From: DHVE2 group archaeon
GTDB lineage: Archaea; Thermoplasmatota; Thermoplasmata; Thermoplasmatales; Aciduliprofundaceae
DNA length: 64,000 bases
Direction of reading: 5' to 3'
NCBI GenBank assembly: GCA_026993785.1
Contig: JALWRZ010000010.1
Span: 1-64,000, forward strand
Position numbers and translations under genes: made by a program
In this document: in pieces, positions 23,753 to 32,637 of the stretch
Position numbering within the stretch: position 1 is the first letter of the stretch
How the letters are laid out: each line of letters begins with the position of its first letter
The notes under the pieces: model-generated
Database searches by the model: none
The model's input: the letters and a program-made list of their open reading frames with translations, nothing else
Told to the model about the DNA's origin: nothing

Positions 23753-26700
23753 TCACTTCTTACCATGTTTTTCCTTCCACTCTGCCCAGAAATAGAGGAA
23801 GGTAGGGAGAATGAAGACGGAGAGTATGAAGCTGTAAAGTATGGAAAGCGCTGAGATCTCTCCAAACTGGCGAATCGGTGGCATGGAGGACAAACTTAGG
23901 GTTCCAAATCCTGCCATGGTTGTGGTGGCAGCTCCGAATATGGATGTGCCTGTGTGTCTCACCGTCTTTCTCAGAGCGGCTACTATATTCTTTTCTTTAC
24001 CCCAGTCCTCTAGGAATCTGTGGGTGATGTGTATGGCGTATGTGATGCCCAGCCCTATGGTCAGAGAGGTTATTGTTACCGTTACCACATTGAAATCCAT
24101 GCCTAGCGCGTACATGGTCCCAAGAATCCAGAGCAGAGCGATTAACACGGGAAGGGTTGTTATTGCTCCCAGTACAAGGCTTCTCTTCTCCCAGAAGAAT
24201 ATTATGGTGAGCACTATGAAGGAGGATACCAGGGTGATTATGAGCGAGTTCCATTCGCTGCCCTGCAGGAGATCCATTATATGGTATGTAAGCAGGTCGC
24301 TGCCGGTAGGGGTTGCTTTTAATCCCGCGGATTTTAGAGGCGCTATATCCTCCTTGAGCTCTTTCCACAAAATGTGATACTCCTTATCGGTATCAGCATA
24401 GCTTCTAACTACAATGAGCATCATATCAAACTTTCCTTGGGAGTTCTTGTGCAGTATGCTCTTGCCATCGTCAGTGTGATCGTATAGCCACTCATATATT
24501 CCCACAATGTTTTTATCTGGCAGTCCATCTCCGTTGGTATCGTTCTCCATCACCATCTTTGCGAAGGTGCTGTTCTTCTCACTCATCTCCCTTATGAGCG
24601 TGTATACGCTTTTTGACTGCGAATAATCTATGTAACTGTCATCTTCCAGATTATTCATCGTTTCTTTAGTTGCCTCAAGGGCAGAAGCTGTGGCAACATC
24701 GCCTTCCACAAGTATATAATTGTCGTTGAGCCCTGAGGAGTTGAAGTTATCCATCATAAACTCTATTGTATGAGAAATTTCCAGATTGCTTGGCAGGAAG
24801 TCTTTGATATCGAAGGTTGTTCCTAGATTCATACCCCCATAGGCAGCTACCAGGCTAACTACCAGCACTATAGCCAGAACAACATGTCTGTGCTTCTCTG
24901 CACCCACAGCACCCATGGCCATGGCTTTGTTGAGAAGTATCACGCCAGAACCCTCTCTTTCCTTTTCCTTCCTTATCTTTAGTTTTCCCTTCTTTTCTCT
25001 TCTGCAATCAATAAGTATCTTCACCGCGGGAATGAACGTGGTGAATATTACAAAGGCTCCAAATATGCCCACGGCGTTCATCACCCCGAAGTTGGCCACA
25101 GGGGGTATAGGCGAGGAGAGGTTGGATAAGAAGGCAATTATCGTGGTTATTGTGGCGAGAACAAGTCCCATTCCCAAATGTGTAATCATCTCCTCCATGG
25201 CTTTTCTAACCTTTCTTCCCTTGCGCAGTTCTTCTCTGTAGCGCAGAATGGTGTGAATCGCGTAATCGATGCCAAGACCTACCAGAAGCACCGCTACGGT
25301 TGTTACTATCTGGTTGAAATCGTAGCCTGCCATCACACCAAATCCGTAGGCCCATAGGATGGCCATTCCCAGACCAATCAGACCCAACAGGGTATCTACA
25401 ACGCTTCTGAACGTGATAGCGAGAATTATTATGACGAGAAGCACCGCTACCGGAAGAAGAATATGTGTGGTCTCATCGGCAGTTTTTTCCGTAGCTTTGG
25501 AAATAAGCGCGGAGCCCATCACCATAATCTCGCTTTTAGTTTTCACAGAATGCGCCACTCTCTGCACTTCTTCCTCAAGCTTCTCCATCCTGTCTCCATG
25601 CTCCACTGTGGATTCTCCTGGCAGATAAGTTCCATTGAGAATCACTATCATCATGGCAGCCTTGGCATGGGTGCCTGTGAAGTCCTTGGAAAACATGGAT
25701 TTGAGCTGCGATGAGAATATGTTCATTGTTGTTGTAAACCCGCCCATTCGGGGGAGGTAAGAGTGGAAATACTCGAGGCCCTGGGAGGCATTTGCCATAA
25801 GCTCGCTCATATTGCTATAGAATTGCATGGAGAGCATCACAGATTCATTTCCTGTGGTGTTATACACAAATGCCATATTGTCCAGGAGATTTTGCAGAGT
25901 TGATTTCACTCCGTTTATTTCTCCCAGGGTGTTGTTAACTACCGGTATGGTGGAATTCACAGTATCCAGAAACTCGCTTGGGTCGTAGCTTTCTATCTTC
26001 CCTATTATTCCCGTGATATCCTCATCGCTCATATTGTTGAGCATGCTTATTTCTTCATCCACAGTTGGATTGAAGTTGGGCATATCCATAGAGAATTCAG
26101 GCATACTCATGTTGAACTCCATCTGAGTGCCTAACTGCATAAGACGCATCTCTGTGAGGAACATATCCTCGATTTTCTCCTTATAAGCCACGCTTACCGA
26201 TGATTCAAAGGCATGCTGCAGTGCTTGGAATATTTCCAGATTTGGCGATGGAGCATTACCTTCCTGGGGAGGAGAGCTCATCATCCCCATCTCTATATTG
26301 AAAATATTCACGGCGAAAAACGCGGTTTGAGGCGCATGGAGCATCACATAGTCAAGATTATTTAGCGTCTCGATGAACCAGTTCAAATACGCAGAATTTT
26401 TCATCTCCACCATAGCTTCCTTTATTTTCTCCTTCTGCTCCCTCATTTCCTGTACCTGCTGGGAGATTACGCTTTTCATCATATCTATCTGCGCAATCGT
26501 GTATATTGTTGGCTGATTATTTATCTTGTTCTTTAAATCTGTGAGGCTATTATTGAGCATAACTGCACCTTCGTAATTCTGGAAGAATCCCTGGCACAGC
26601 ATCTTGGTGACATTTCCCTGATAGACGAGGTCGTATCCAATCTGTGGATGCTGCATCCATGTCTCCAAGGTATCCTGGAATATGCTCCAGAGCTGTTTCT

Positions 26701-27865
26701 CCTCCCCGCCGGTATATGGGATAAGGAGAGAGATGGCATCATCGAGCATTTGGGCATCCTCAACCGTCGCGGTTCCATTCTCATACTTATCCAAGAAGGT
26801 GGCAAGAGTGTGGTTTACCTGCTCGTAGTAGGGAAGCACCATCTTCATCTTCTCTATTTCCTCGCTCATTCCATTTATCATTCCGCTCAGTATGGCAATC
26901 GCTGTATCGTTGTTTCCGCTTAAGATGGCATTTTCTGTTGAATTGAGAGCATCTATCATCTCCTCACTTTCGTTGATGGCAGAGGAAAGCGAGCGATAGG
27001 AGTTCTCCATGGCCCGAGATGAGAAATTGGATACACTCACCACGAAATATCTAAGACTTATCTCCTTCTCAGCGATGCTCATATTTGATTTCATATCTTC
27101 GCTAAATCTATTCATAAGGGCGGTGAGGTTCTTATCCATGCTCATATTGCCGCCCGAGCTTTCATTTAGGGGCGGAGGATTTAGAAGAGAGAGAACCTTA
27201 GCTTTTATTTCAAAATCATTAGTGCTGATAAGGCTGCCTGTAACATTTTCCATTATGCTTTTCATCTCCGGAGGCGTCTCACCGCCACCGCCGCTCTTGG
27301 GCATGAAGAGGAGAAGAACCACCACCTTACCATCTCCCCTTATAGGTGGGGCATTCTCGTATATATCTTTATAATCTACAAGAATGGCATTCATCTCATT
27401 AAGCAAACTCTCCATAGGGGTGAGATTCATTTTCTGCAGCGTGGAGCTTACATTTTTAAGATTCTTTTCCATATCATCCTGGAAAGAGAGCGTGATATTT
27501 CCCAGAATAATTATATCCGCAGGGGACATCACACTATTTTCCGGCGAGTCAGGTGTGTTCAAATTCTTCACTATTTTCTCATTTTCCAGCAAAGCTTTCT
27601 TAACTTCCAGCATATCCTGCAACGTATCTTTAGATACCGCGTTATTGCTAACAAATACAACCTCCATTATATCTGTGGAGCCAAATTCATCGTTTATCTT
27701 GGTGAGCGCCTGAACCATCTCATCCTCTGGAAGAAAGGTCCTGAGATCTGCGCTCATCTTCATCTGAGAAGCATAATATCCGAAGATCGCAGTGATTATG
27801 AGAATCACTATGAGCACCGCCACCGGTCTTTTACTCACAATTCTGCCCAAGGCTCGCATATCCAT
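23753..27865 (-). CDS. RND/MMPL-family double transporter (SSD-type)
   Basis: About 1370 residues. A membrane helix at the N-terminus ('PVAVLIVILIITAIFGYY') is followed by a very long extracellular domain (about 35-780) rich in Met, Asn and helices. Then come five-to-six clustered membrane helices of a sterol-sensing-like domain ('ILLPVAVLLVIIILAITFRS', 'LLVGLGIDYAIHTILRYREE'), a second extracellular domain near 1020-1180, and a second membrane cluster with 'TIGLGITYAIHITHRFLEDW'. The paired 'G-L-G-I-x-Y-A-I-H' motifs are diagnostic of MMPL/HPNR transporters. Substrate is probably lipid or hydrophobic. I start at 27865, six bases after AGGTG. The first extracellular domain is unusually long. 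Confidence 0.88.
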   Translation of the reverse strand: MDMRALGRIVSKRPVAVLIVILIITAIFGYYASQMKMSADLRTFLPEDEMVQALTKINDEFGSTDIMEVVFVSNNAVSKDTLQDMLEVKKALLENEKIVKNLNTPDSPENSVMSPADIIILGNITLSFQDDMEKNLKNVSSTLQKMNLTPMESLLNEMNAILVDYKDIYENAPPIRGDGKVVVLLLFMPKSGGGGETPPEMKSIMENVTGSLISTNDFEIKAKVLSLLNPPPLNESSGGNMSMDKNLTALMNRFSEDMKSNMSIAEKEISLRYFVVSVSNFSSRAMENSYRSLSSAINESEEMIDALNSTENAILSGNNDTAIAILSGMINGMSEEIEKMKMVLPYYEQVNHTLATFLDKYENGTATVEDAQMLDDAISLLIPYTGGEEKQLWSIFQDTLETWMQHPQIGYDLVYQGNVTKMLCQGFFQNYEGAVMLNNSLTDLKNKINNQPTIYTIAQIDMMKSVISQQVQEMREQKEKIKEAMVEMKNSAYLNWFIETLNNLDYVMLHAPQTAFFAVNIFNIEMGMMSSPPQEGNAPSPNLEIFQALQHAFESSVSVAYKEKIEDMFLTEMRLMQLGTQMEFNMSMPEFSMDMPNFNPTVDEEISMLNNMSDEDITGIIGKIESYDPSEFLDTVNSTIPVVNNTLGEINGVKSTLQNLLDNMAFVYNTTGNESVMLSMQFYSNMSELMANASQGLEYFHSYLPRMGGFTTTMNIFSSQLKSMFSKDFTGTHAKAAMMIVILNGTYLPGESTVEHGDRMEKLEEEVQRVAHSVKTKSEIMVMGSALISKATEKTADETTHILLPVAVLLVIIILAITFRSVVDTLLGLIGLGMAILWAYGFGVMAGYDFNQIVTTVAVLLVGLGIDYAIHTILRYREELRKGRKVRKAMEEMITHLGMGLVLATITTIIAFLSNLSSPIPPVANFGVMNAVGIFGAFVIFTTFIPAVKILIDCRREKKGKLKIRKEKEREGSGVILLNKAMAMGAVGAEKHRHVVLAIVLVVSLVAAYGGMNLGTTFDIKDFLPSNLEISHTIEFMMDNFNSSGLNDNYILVEGDVATASALEATKETMNNLEDDSYIDYSQSKSVYTLIREMSEKNSTFAKMVMENDTNGDGLPDKNIVGIYEWLYDHTDDGKSILHKNSQGKFDMMLIVVRSYADTDKEYHILWKELKEDIAPLKSAGLKATPTGSDLLTYHIMDLLQGSEWNSLIITLVSSFIVLTIIFFWEKRSLVLGAITTLPVLIALLWILGTMYALGMDFNVVTVTITSLTIGLGITYAIHITHRFLEDWGKEKNIVAALRKTVRHTGTSIFGAATTTMAGFGTLSLSSMPPIRQFGEISALSILYSFILSVFILPTFLYFWAEWKEKHGKK

Positions 27866-27978
27866 GGCCATCACCTAAAGGTGCATAGCCTTAAGATATT
27901 TAAATTTTTGGAAAATTTCAAAGATGAAATTACAAAAAAGTTTAATTTTACCTCAATATGTTTGCTTTATTTGAAAAG

Positions 27979-27988
27979 TTTAAATATA
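27979..27988 (+). promoter_or_regulatory. TATA box deciding the regulator start
   Basis: TTTAAATATA lies inside the upstream part of the open frame that begins at 27958. Its centre is about 25 bp before ATG 28009, which argues that translation starts at 28009 on a leaderless mRNA. Confidence 0.7.
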
Positions 27989-28008
27989 AGCAATCCATAA
28001 CCTACTTG

Positions 28009-29058
28009 ATGCTAAGGTTGACATCCCAGGAAAAAAAGCTGCTTCACGGACTTGTGGCGCATCCGGAGCTATCTTTAAAGGAGCTGGCAGAGCTACTCGA
28101 TATAAATTACTGGAGCGCATATAAAATGAAGGATAAGTTCAGGAAGAGGGACATCATAAAGGAAGTCCTGATTCCCAATTACAAGGCTCTGGGCTTCGAG
28201 CTTTTTGTGGCCGGGTATGGAAGCATAACCCAGGACAAGGTGAAGGAGATAAACAAAGTGGAAAGCATGATCCGAAAGAGAAGCGGGATAAGAAAATCGG
28301 GTATATTTCTCACCTATGCTGAATCATACCGTGGATTTACCTTGGGCGTGGTGAGAAACTATACCCAGCTTGTGAAAAATATACTTTATGCGGATAGAAT
28401 CGCAGGAATAAGGGAAATCATGCTTAGAGAAAGGCCCAAGGTAGTTCTTATGCCCTTTGAGATAACCCGCATGCCCATATTCTTTGAGTATGCACCCCTC
28501 CTCGCCCATGAGTTTTCGATTCTCGCAAAGCAGGAAATAAGCAAAAAAAGAGAGCCGGAGAGAGAGATCACGGCTGAAGAGCTTAAGGTCCTGGCCGAGA
28601 TGGTCAAAGCTCCAGCGTCCAGTGTGAAGGACATTGCTCAACGAGTTAAAATGAACCGGCTCAAGGTGGCAAAAATAAGGGAAAGACTGTTCCAGGAAGG
28701 GTGGTGCACAAGAAAAATTATTCCAAATATGAAACTTTTTGGCTACGAGGTTCTGGTATTTGCCCACTGGGAATCCAATCCGGAAAAACTGGAAAAGATA
28801 GAGAGAGAAAATAAAGTTCGCGAGTTGAACGTGAATCTATCCAATGTGGTTTTCCTAGCCTACAATCCTCTTGAGGGCATAGTCATTGCCCTCTTCAAAT
28901 CACTGCGGGAAAGCAGGGAGATCGTGTCTCTATTCTCCACTTTTGCTGAGAGGGAGCAGGTGCTTGTGAGAGAGCCTGAGATACTGTTTCTCTCCATGGA
29001 GGAAGGAGTGGAGCTGAGGAGCCATGACCACTACGCTGCTCTATCCTCAATTCTTTAA
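28009..29058 (+). CDS. Double-HTH Lrp/AsnC-like transcription regulator
   Basis: 349 residues from the start set by the TATA box at 27979. It consists of two similar halves, each a winged helix-turn-helix followed by an effector-like alpha/beta region. The first HTH is 'LSLKELAELLDINYWSAYKMK' split around residue 20-40. The second is 'SSVKDIAQRVKMNRLKVAKIR' near 205-225. After each comes a 'LGFELFVAGYG' or 'FGYEVLVFAHW' strand typical of the regulatory domain. It is divergent from the MMPL transporter, which it may control. Its end overlaps the convergent peptidase by 12 bp. Confidence 0.7.
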   Translation: MLRLTSQEKKLLHGLVAHPELSLKELAELLDINYWSAYKMKDKFRKRDIIKEVLIPNYKALGFELFVAGYGSITQDKVKEINKVESMIRKRSGIRKSGIFLTYAESYRGFTLGVVRNYTQLVKNILYADRIAGIREIMLRERPKVVLMPFEITRMPIFFEYAPLLAHEFSILAKQEISKKREPEREITAEELKVLAEMVKAPASSVKDIAQRVKMNRLKVAKIRERLFQEGWCTRKIIPNMKLFGYEVLVFAHWESNPEKLEKIERENKVRELNVNLSNVVFLAYNPLEGIVIALFKSLRESREIVSLFSTFAEREQVLVREPEILFLSMEEGVELRSHDHYAALSSIL

Positions 29059-30189
29059 GCTTGCCAGCTTTTCCACCATAAGCACTTCGAAGGCTGTGCC
29101 ATAGGGCAGTGCATCCTCATCCACGTCAAATCTTGGATTGTGGTGCGGGTAAACTATCCCCTTCTCCTCATTTCTTGTGCCGAGATATGCAAATAGTGCA
29201 GGTATGAGTCTGGCGTATTCTGAGAAATCTTCAGCGCCCATGGTTTTCTTCTGTTCCACGACCTCCGTTATCTGGGATGCCACCTCTCTGCCTATCTTTG
29301 CAAGCTCTTCATCATTTACCGTGGCATAGTTCATCCTCTCGTAGATAACCTCACCCTCGCAGCCGCATCCTCGAGCGTAATTTTCCGTGAGCTCTCTTAT
29401 CCTCTTCTCTATTAAAGAGCGTAGCTCTTCCGAGAAGGTTCTAACAGTTCCCTCCAGCTCCACAAGCTCCGGGATGATATTGAACGCGGTTCCTCCGCAT
29501 ATTCTGCCCACTGTGACTACGGCACTTTCTAGAGGTGGCACGTTTCTGCTCACTATGGTTTGTAGCGCCTCGATTAGGGAAGCGGAGCAGGTTATTGGGT
29601 CCCTTGTTTGATGCGGTGCAGCACCGTGTCCACCCTTGCCTCTAATGAATATCTTGAATCTATCCGCACTGGCCATCACGGGACCCGGAGAAATGGCTAT
29701 TACCTTGGAAGGCAGCTCTGCCCATACATGCATCCCTATTATCCTATCCACGTTCTCCAGAGCGCCTTCCTCTATCATTCTCCGAGCTCCGTTAAATCCC
29801 TCCTCTGCCGGCTGGAAAATGAAGCGTATATTGGCATAAACCTTTCTCTGAGACAGAATCTTGGCTGCTACAAGGAGCATGGCGGTATGGGCATCGTGGC
29901 CGCAGGCATGCATTTTCCCCGGTATTCTGGATTTGTAGGGAACATCGTTCTCTTCATTTATTGGCAGGGCATCCATATCGGCGCGTAGGGCTACGGTGAA
30001 ATCGCTGCCGTTATCTATATCTCCAACTACCCCAGTTTTCGCGAGCCTCCTAGTTTTTATCCCGACATCCTTGAGATACTCTTCCACCCTTTTGGATGTC
30101 CTTTCCTCCTCAAATCCCAGCTCGGGATACATATGAAACTCTCTTCTAAGCTTCACTATCTCATCCTTATACTTCAAAAACTCCTTCAT
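29047..30189 (-). CDS. M20-family metallopeptidase/amidohydrolase
   Basis: 380 residues of the M20D/amidohydrolase family (carboxypeptidase, N-acyl amino-acid amidohydrolase). Motifs: 'RREFHMYPELGFEE' near 14, 'ALRADMDALPI' near 68, metal ligands in 'MHACGHDAHTAML' near 92, 'QPAEEGFNGA' near 126 with the catalytic Glu pair, and 'GAEDFSEYA' near 325. No signal peptide, so it acts in the cytoplasm on small peptides or acyl amino acids. It fits a peptide-fermenting lifestyle. Confidence 0.9.
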   Translation of the reverse strand: MKEFLKYKDEIVKLRREFHMYPELGFEEERTSKRVEEYLKDVGIKTRRLAKTGVVGDIDNGSDFTVALRADMDALPINEENDVPYKSRIPGKMHACGHDAHTAMLLVAAKILSQRKVYANIRFIFQPAEEGFNGARRMIEEGALENVDRIIGMHVWAELPSKVIAISPGPVMASADRFKIFIRGKGGHGAAPHQTRDPITCSASLIEALQTIVSRNVPPLESAVVTVGRICGGTAFNIIPELVELEGTVRTFSEELRSLIEKRIRELTENYARGCGCEGEVIYERMNYATVNDEELAKIGREVASQITEVVEQKKTMGAEDFSEYARLIPALFAYLGTRNEEKGIVYPHHNPRFDVDEDALPYGTAFEVLMVEKLASLKN

Positions 30190-30209
30190 GGAGTATCATC
30201 TCGCATCTC

Positions 30210-30980
30210 CTATTTACTCTTTGCGATGTGAATTATGTATTCTTTCGCATATTTTCCAAAATCCCATCTGCCACCGCCCAGCCTTATTATCTCTGCAACT
30301 TTATCAATATTCTCTATCTTGAGGGCTGCGATATGAGTTATCCCGCGAAGCTGCTGCGTTGGATATATGGACGCAGTGGGCCCCACCAACGCGATGAGCT
30401 TTGCTCTTCTTGCCAGCGAGAGTACGTATCCCAAAGTATCATTTATCAGTGTTGTTCCCGTGACTATGAGCGCATCCGCCTGCGGAATAACCCTGGGCGC
30501 AAATATATCCGCGAGGGCATCTCTCCTAAACCTTGGATTTCTCTCTAAAACGGTTACATCGTAGCTTCTCTCCCTCAATCTCGATGCCACAGGGCCCATG
30601 TTTCCCACCATGACTATCTTCGCGTTTCCCCTGCAAAGAGCTGCGAGCTCATTCACCATGTTCCCGTAGCTTATGTCAAAATTTACGTATTTCCCGCAGT
30701 GCCACAGAAGATACTGGGAAACGGCATTGAGGATTGCAACTCCCAGCGATTTCTCGAATATGTTGGTGGAAGAGAGCATGGAACCAACTTCTGAGAAGCG
30801 GGGCTTTCTTGAGAATCCCCTAGAAATATCCTCCAGTGGCAGATAGGAGGTGCCTATGGCTTTTCCTCTCTCTCCTGAGACTATGGCATAGGAGTACTTT
30901 GCTCCTATCATATAATCTTCAAGCTCAAGCTCCTCGCCAACTTTAGCGCTTATTTCCTGCCACAGCTCTTCCGCAAGCAT
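30210..30980 (-). CDS. DUF364/DUF4213 Rossmann-like putative metal-chelation protein
   Basis: 256 residues. The N-terminal half (DUF4213-like) has 'AIGTSYLP' near 42 and 'LGVAILNAVSQYL' near 79. The C-terminal half (DUF364) is Rossmann-like with 'KIVMVGNMGPVASRLRE' split near 118, 'DALIVTGTTLINDTL' near 158 and 'IALVGPTASIYP' near 181. This family is proposed to act in heavy-metal chelation or cofactor handling; its chemistry is not established. It lies 20 bp upstream of the M20 peptidase on the same strand. Confidence 0.75.
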   Translation of the reverse strand: MLAEELWQEISAKVGEELELEDYMIGAKYSYAIVSGERGKAIGTSYLPLEDISRGFSRKPRFSEVGSMLSSTNIFEKSLGVAILNAVSQYLLWHCGKYVNFDISYGNMVNELAALCRGNAKIVMVGNMGPVASRLRERSYDVTVLERNPRFRRDALADIFAPRVIPQADALIVTGTTLINDTLGYVLSLARRAKLIALVGPTASIYPTQQLRGITHIAALKIENIDKVAEIIRLGGGRWDFGKYAKEYIIHIAKSK

Positions 30981-31083
30981 TATGTATGCAAAATTATAGC
31001 AACTAATTTAATTTTTTGGAGTGAGGAAAAATCTTATGTGCATCCTTTGCATTATTCTCCACATGCAGACAGGCTTTGACATC

Positions 31084-31542
31084 ATGGAGTACGATTCTTC
31101 TCTCAGAAGACTATGGGGAAAGAGAATCGCTGCCGATTTCATCGATTTTGTTATAACATTCATAATAGCTTTCGCATTCACATTCTTCTTCCCCATGAAC
31201 CCTATATTCCTGCTCTTTGTGGCTCAGGGAATAGTGTGGTACCTTTACTCTGTTATCTTTGATCTTGCCTGGGGCAAGACCCCCGGAAAGTTCATATTCG
31301 GCATAAAAGCGGTGGCATTTATCGGGGATCTCACACCGCTCCAGGCGTTTGTAAGAAATCTAACAAAGCTCAACTGGATAATTTATATAAGTGATATCAT
31401 TGCAGGATTGAGCACGGAAGGAGATCCAAGACAGAGATTTAGCGAGAGGGTGGTGAACAGCCTCGTTATCGCAGAGATTCGCGAGGAGAAAAAAATAAAA
31501 TCTTTCAAGATAGAAGAAAAGGAAGAGCTGGAGCTCCCTTAA
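31084..31542 (+). CDS. RDD-family membrane protein
   Basis: 152 residues from ATG at 31084 ('MEYDSSLRRLWGKRIAADFIDF'-like N-terminus). The frame is open further upstream to 31021, but that part is not RDD-like. The RDD hallmark 'RIAADFIDF' opens the first membrane helix. 'LAWGKTPGKFIFGIK' near 75 is the conserved loop ('GxTPGK') between helices, and a third hydrophobic segment lies near 110. Function of RDD proteins is mostly transport or membrane scaffolding. The 3' end overlaps the convergent HTH gene by four bases. Confidence 0.8.
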   Translation: MEYDSSLRRLWGKRIAADFIDFVITFIIAFAFTFFFPMNPIFLLFVAQGIVWYLYSVIFDLAWGKTPGKFIFGIKAVAFIGDLTPLQAFVRNLTKLNWIIYISDIIAGLSTEGDPRQRFSERVVNSLVIAEIREEKKIKSFKIEEKEELELP

Positions 31543-31985
31543 TCGCTCATTATTTCTCTAAGTATTCGCTCCTTCATTTTGAGCAGCTCTACCCTCTTTC
31601 TTTCTAATCTCTGAAGCTCTTCCTCGATTTTTCTCAGAGTCTCACCGAAATCTTCGTTTATCTTCTTCTCCTTATCTTCCTCGTCGCTCTCTATGGTATA
31701 TCTGCGAATCTGGAATACTCCTGGCGCGAAATCTATGACTATGCTGAATCCCCTGTTAAGCTCATACAGTTTCCTGGGAGGCCCCATATCGCTGCGCTCC
31801 ACCCCCGCTTTCCTTATTATATTGAATTTCTCCAGAATCTCAAGATGCTTCAGTATGGCCTGCTGCGATACTCTGAGCTCCTTGGCTAACTGAAGCGCGT
31901 ACTGCTTTCCCTCTGCCAGTCTCTTGAGTATCTCCCTCCTCGTCTGGTTCTCGATGGCAGTCAGTATTGCATCTATCTCGTCCAT
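31539..31985 (-). CDS. ArsR-like winged-helix regulator, partner of Hsp20
   Basis: 148 residues. An N-terminal winged helix ('AIENQTRREILKRLAEGK', 'LAKELRVSQQAILKHLEIL', 'GVERSDMGPPRKLYEL') covers residues 8-75. A long charged coiled coil ('IEEELQRLERKRVELLKMKE') closes the protein. The gene is 8 bp downstream of hsp20 in the same transcription unit. This arrangement resembles archaeal heat-shock repressors such as Phr, which control hsp20, although no orthology is claimed. The palindrome at 32573-32587 is its likely operator. Confidence 0.8.
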   Translation of the reverse strand: MDEIDAILTAIENQTRREILKRLAEGKQYALQLAKELRVSQQAILKHLEILEKFNIIRKAGVERSDMGPPRKLYELNRGFSIVIDFAPGVFQIRRYTIESDEEDKEKKINEDFGETLRKIEEELQRLERKRVELLKMKERILREIMSD

Positions 31986-31993
31986 TTTCCCCT

Positions 31994-32554
31994 TTACTCA
32001 ATCTTTATCTTCTTGCCCTTCTTCTTTCTCGGCTCGGCCCTCTCAAACACTATATCCAGGATGCCGTTCTTGTATGTCGCCTTCACACTCTCCGGCTTTA
32101 CCTTGCACGGGAGCTGTATTTCCTTGTAGTATTTTCTATCTGGCGTGTCCACCTTGAGCGTGAGTATATCCTCCTCCTCGTTGAGATCCAAGTCTATGTC
32201 CTCCTTGTTTACTCCGGGAAGCTCCACGGTTATGCTCACTGTCTTATCCCCCTCCATCACATCCACCAGGGGCTCCCTGTACTCTTCCATCTCTTCCTCC
32301 TTAATACCAAATCTTCGGGGCACATTGCCAAACTGCTGGATCTGCGGCTTGCCATCTGGGCCTATCTTCATGCTAAACCCGTAAACATAGGGACCCTTAA
32401 TCTCGCCGCTCTGGAACTCTCTCATTATCCTGTTCATCCACTCCTCCATGCGGCGGAACTCCTTTTCTATGTCGAATGTGAAGAAATCGTCAAAGAAATC
32501 TCTCTTCCAATCATCCTCATCATCCTCCTCTCTCCTTCTCTTCTTCCATACCAT
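31994..32554 (-). CDS. Hsp20/alpha-crystallin small heat-shock protein
   Basis: 186 residues. A charged N-terminus with 'RREEDDEDDW' and an aromatic 'FFDDFFTF' patch is followed by the alpha-crystallin domain from about 90: 'VELPGVNKEDIDLDLNEE' split near 107, 'EIQLPCKVKPESVKATYKNG' near 140-160, 'GILDIVF' near 160. The C-terminal 'KIKIE' supplies an I-x-I-type anchor. It forms oligomers that hold unfolded proteins. I chose ATG 32554 because GGAGGTG is 8 nt upstream; the frame's own first GTG lies in that site. It is the first gene of the operon with the HTH regulator. Confidence 0.93.
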   Translation of the reverse strand: MVWKKRRREEDDEDDWKRDFFDDFFTFDIEKEFRRMEEWMNRIMREFQSGEIKGPYVYGFSMKIGPDGKPQIQQFGNVPRRFGIKEEEMEEYREPLVDVMEGDKTVSITVELPGVNKEDIDLDLNEEEDILTLKVDTPDRKYYKEIQLPCKVKPESVKATYKNGILDIVFERAEPRKKKGKKIKIE

Positions 32555-32572
32555 CTTTATCACCTCCAGTTA

Positions 32573-32587
32573 TTAACCTTTGGTTAA
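32573..32587 (-). promoter_or_regulatory. Palindromic operator of the hsp20 operon
   Basis: TTAACC-TTT-GGTTAA, a perfect 6-3-6 inverted repeat. It lies just upstream of the hsp20 ribosome site and just after the predicted transcription start, where a bound dimer would block RNA polymerase. The obvious candidate ligand is the winged-helix protein in the same operon. Confidence 0.7.
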
Positions 32588-32610
32588 CTACTAACTGTTA
32601 TTAAGTTCTC

Positions 32611-32620
32611 ATATTTAAAG
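32611..32620 (-). promoter_or_regulatory. TATA box of the hsp20 operon
   Basis: On the minus strand CTTTAAATAT, predicting transcription start near 32590, directly before the operator at 32573-32587. The hsp20 ATG at 32554 would then have a leader of about 35 nt that carries its GGAGGTG site. Confidence 0.65.
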
Positions 32621-32637
32621 TTTTCCCCGCAGGGAAG

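Noticed and set aside
23841-24377. Long plus-strand frame opposite the MMPL transporter
   Set aside because: It is the mirror of a strongly coding minus-strand gene with clear membrane motifs; composition of the opposite frame is a by-product.
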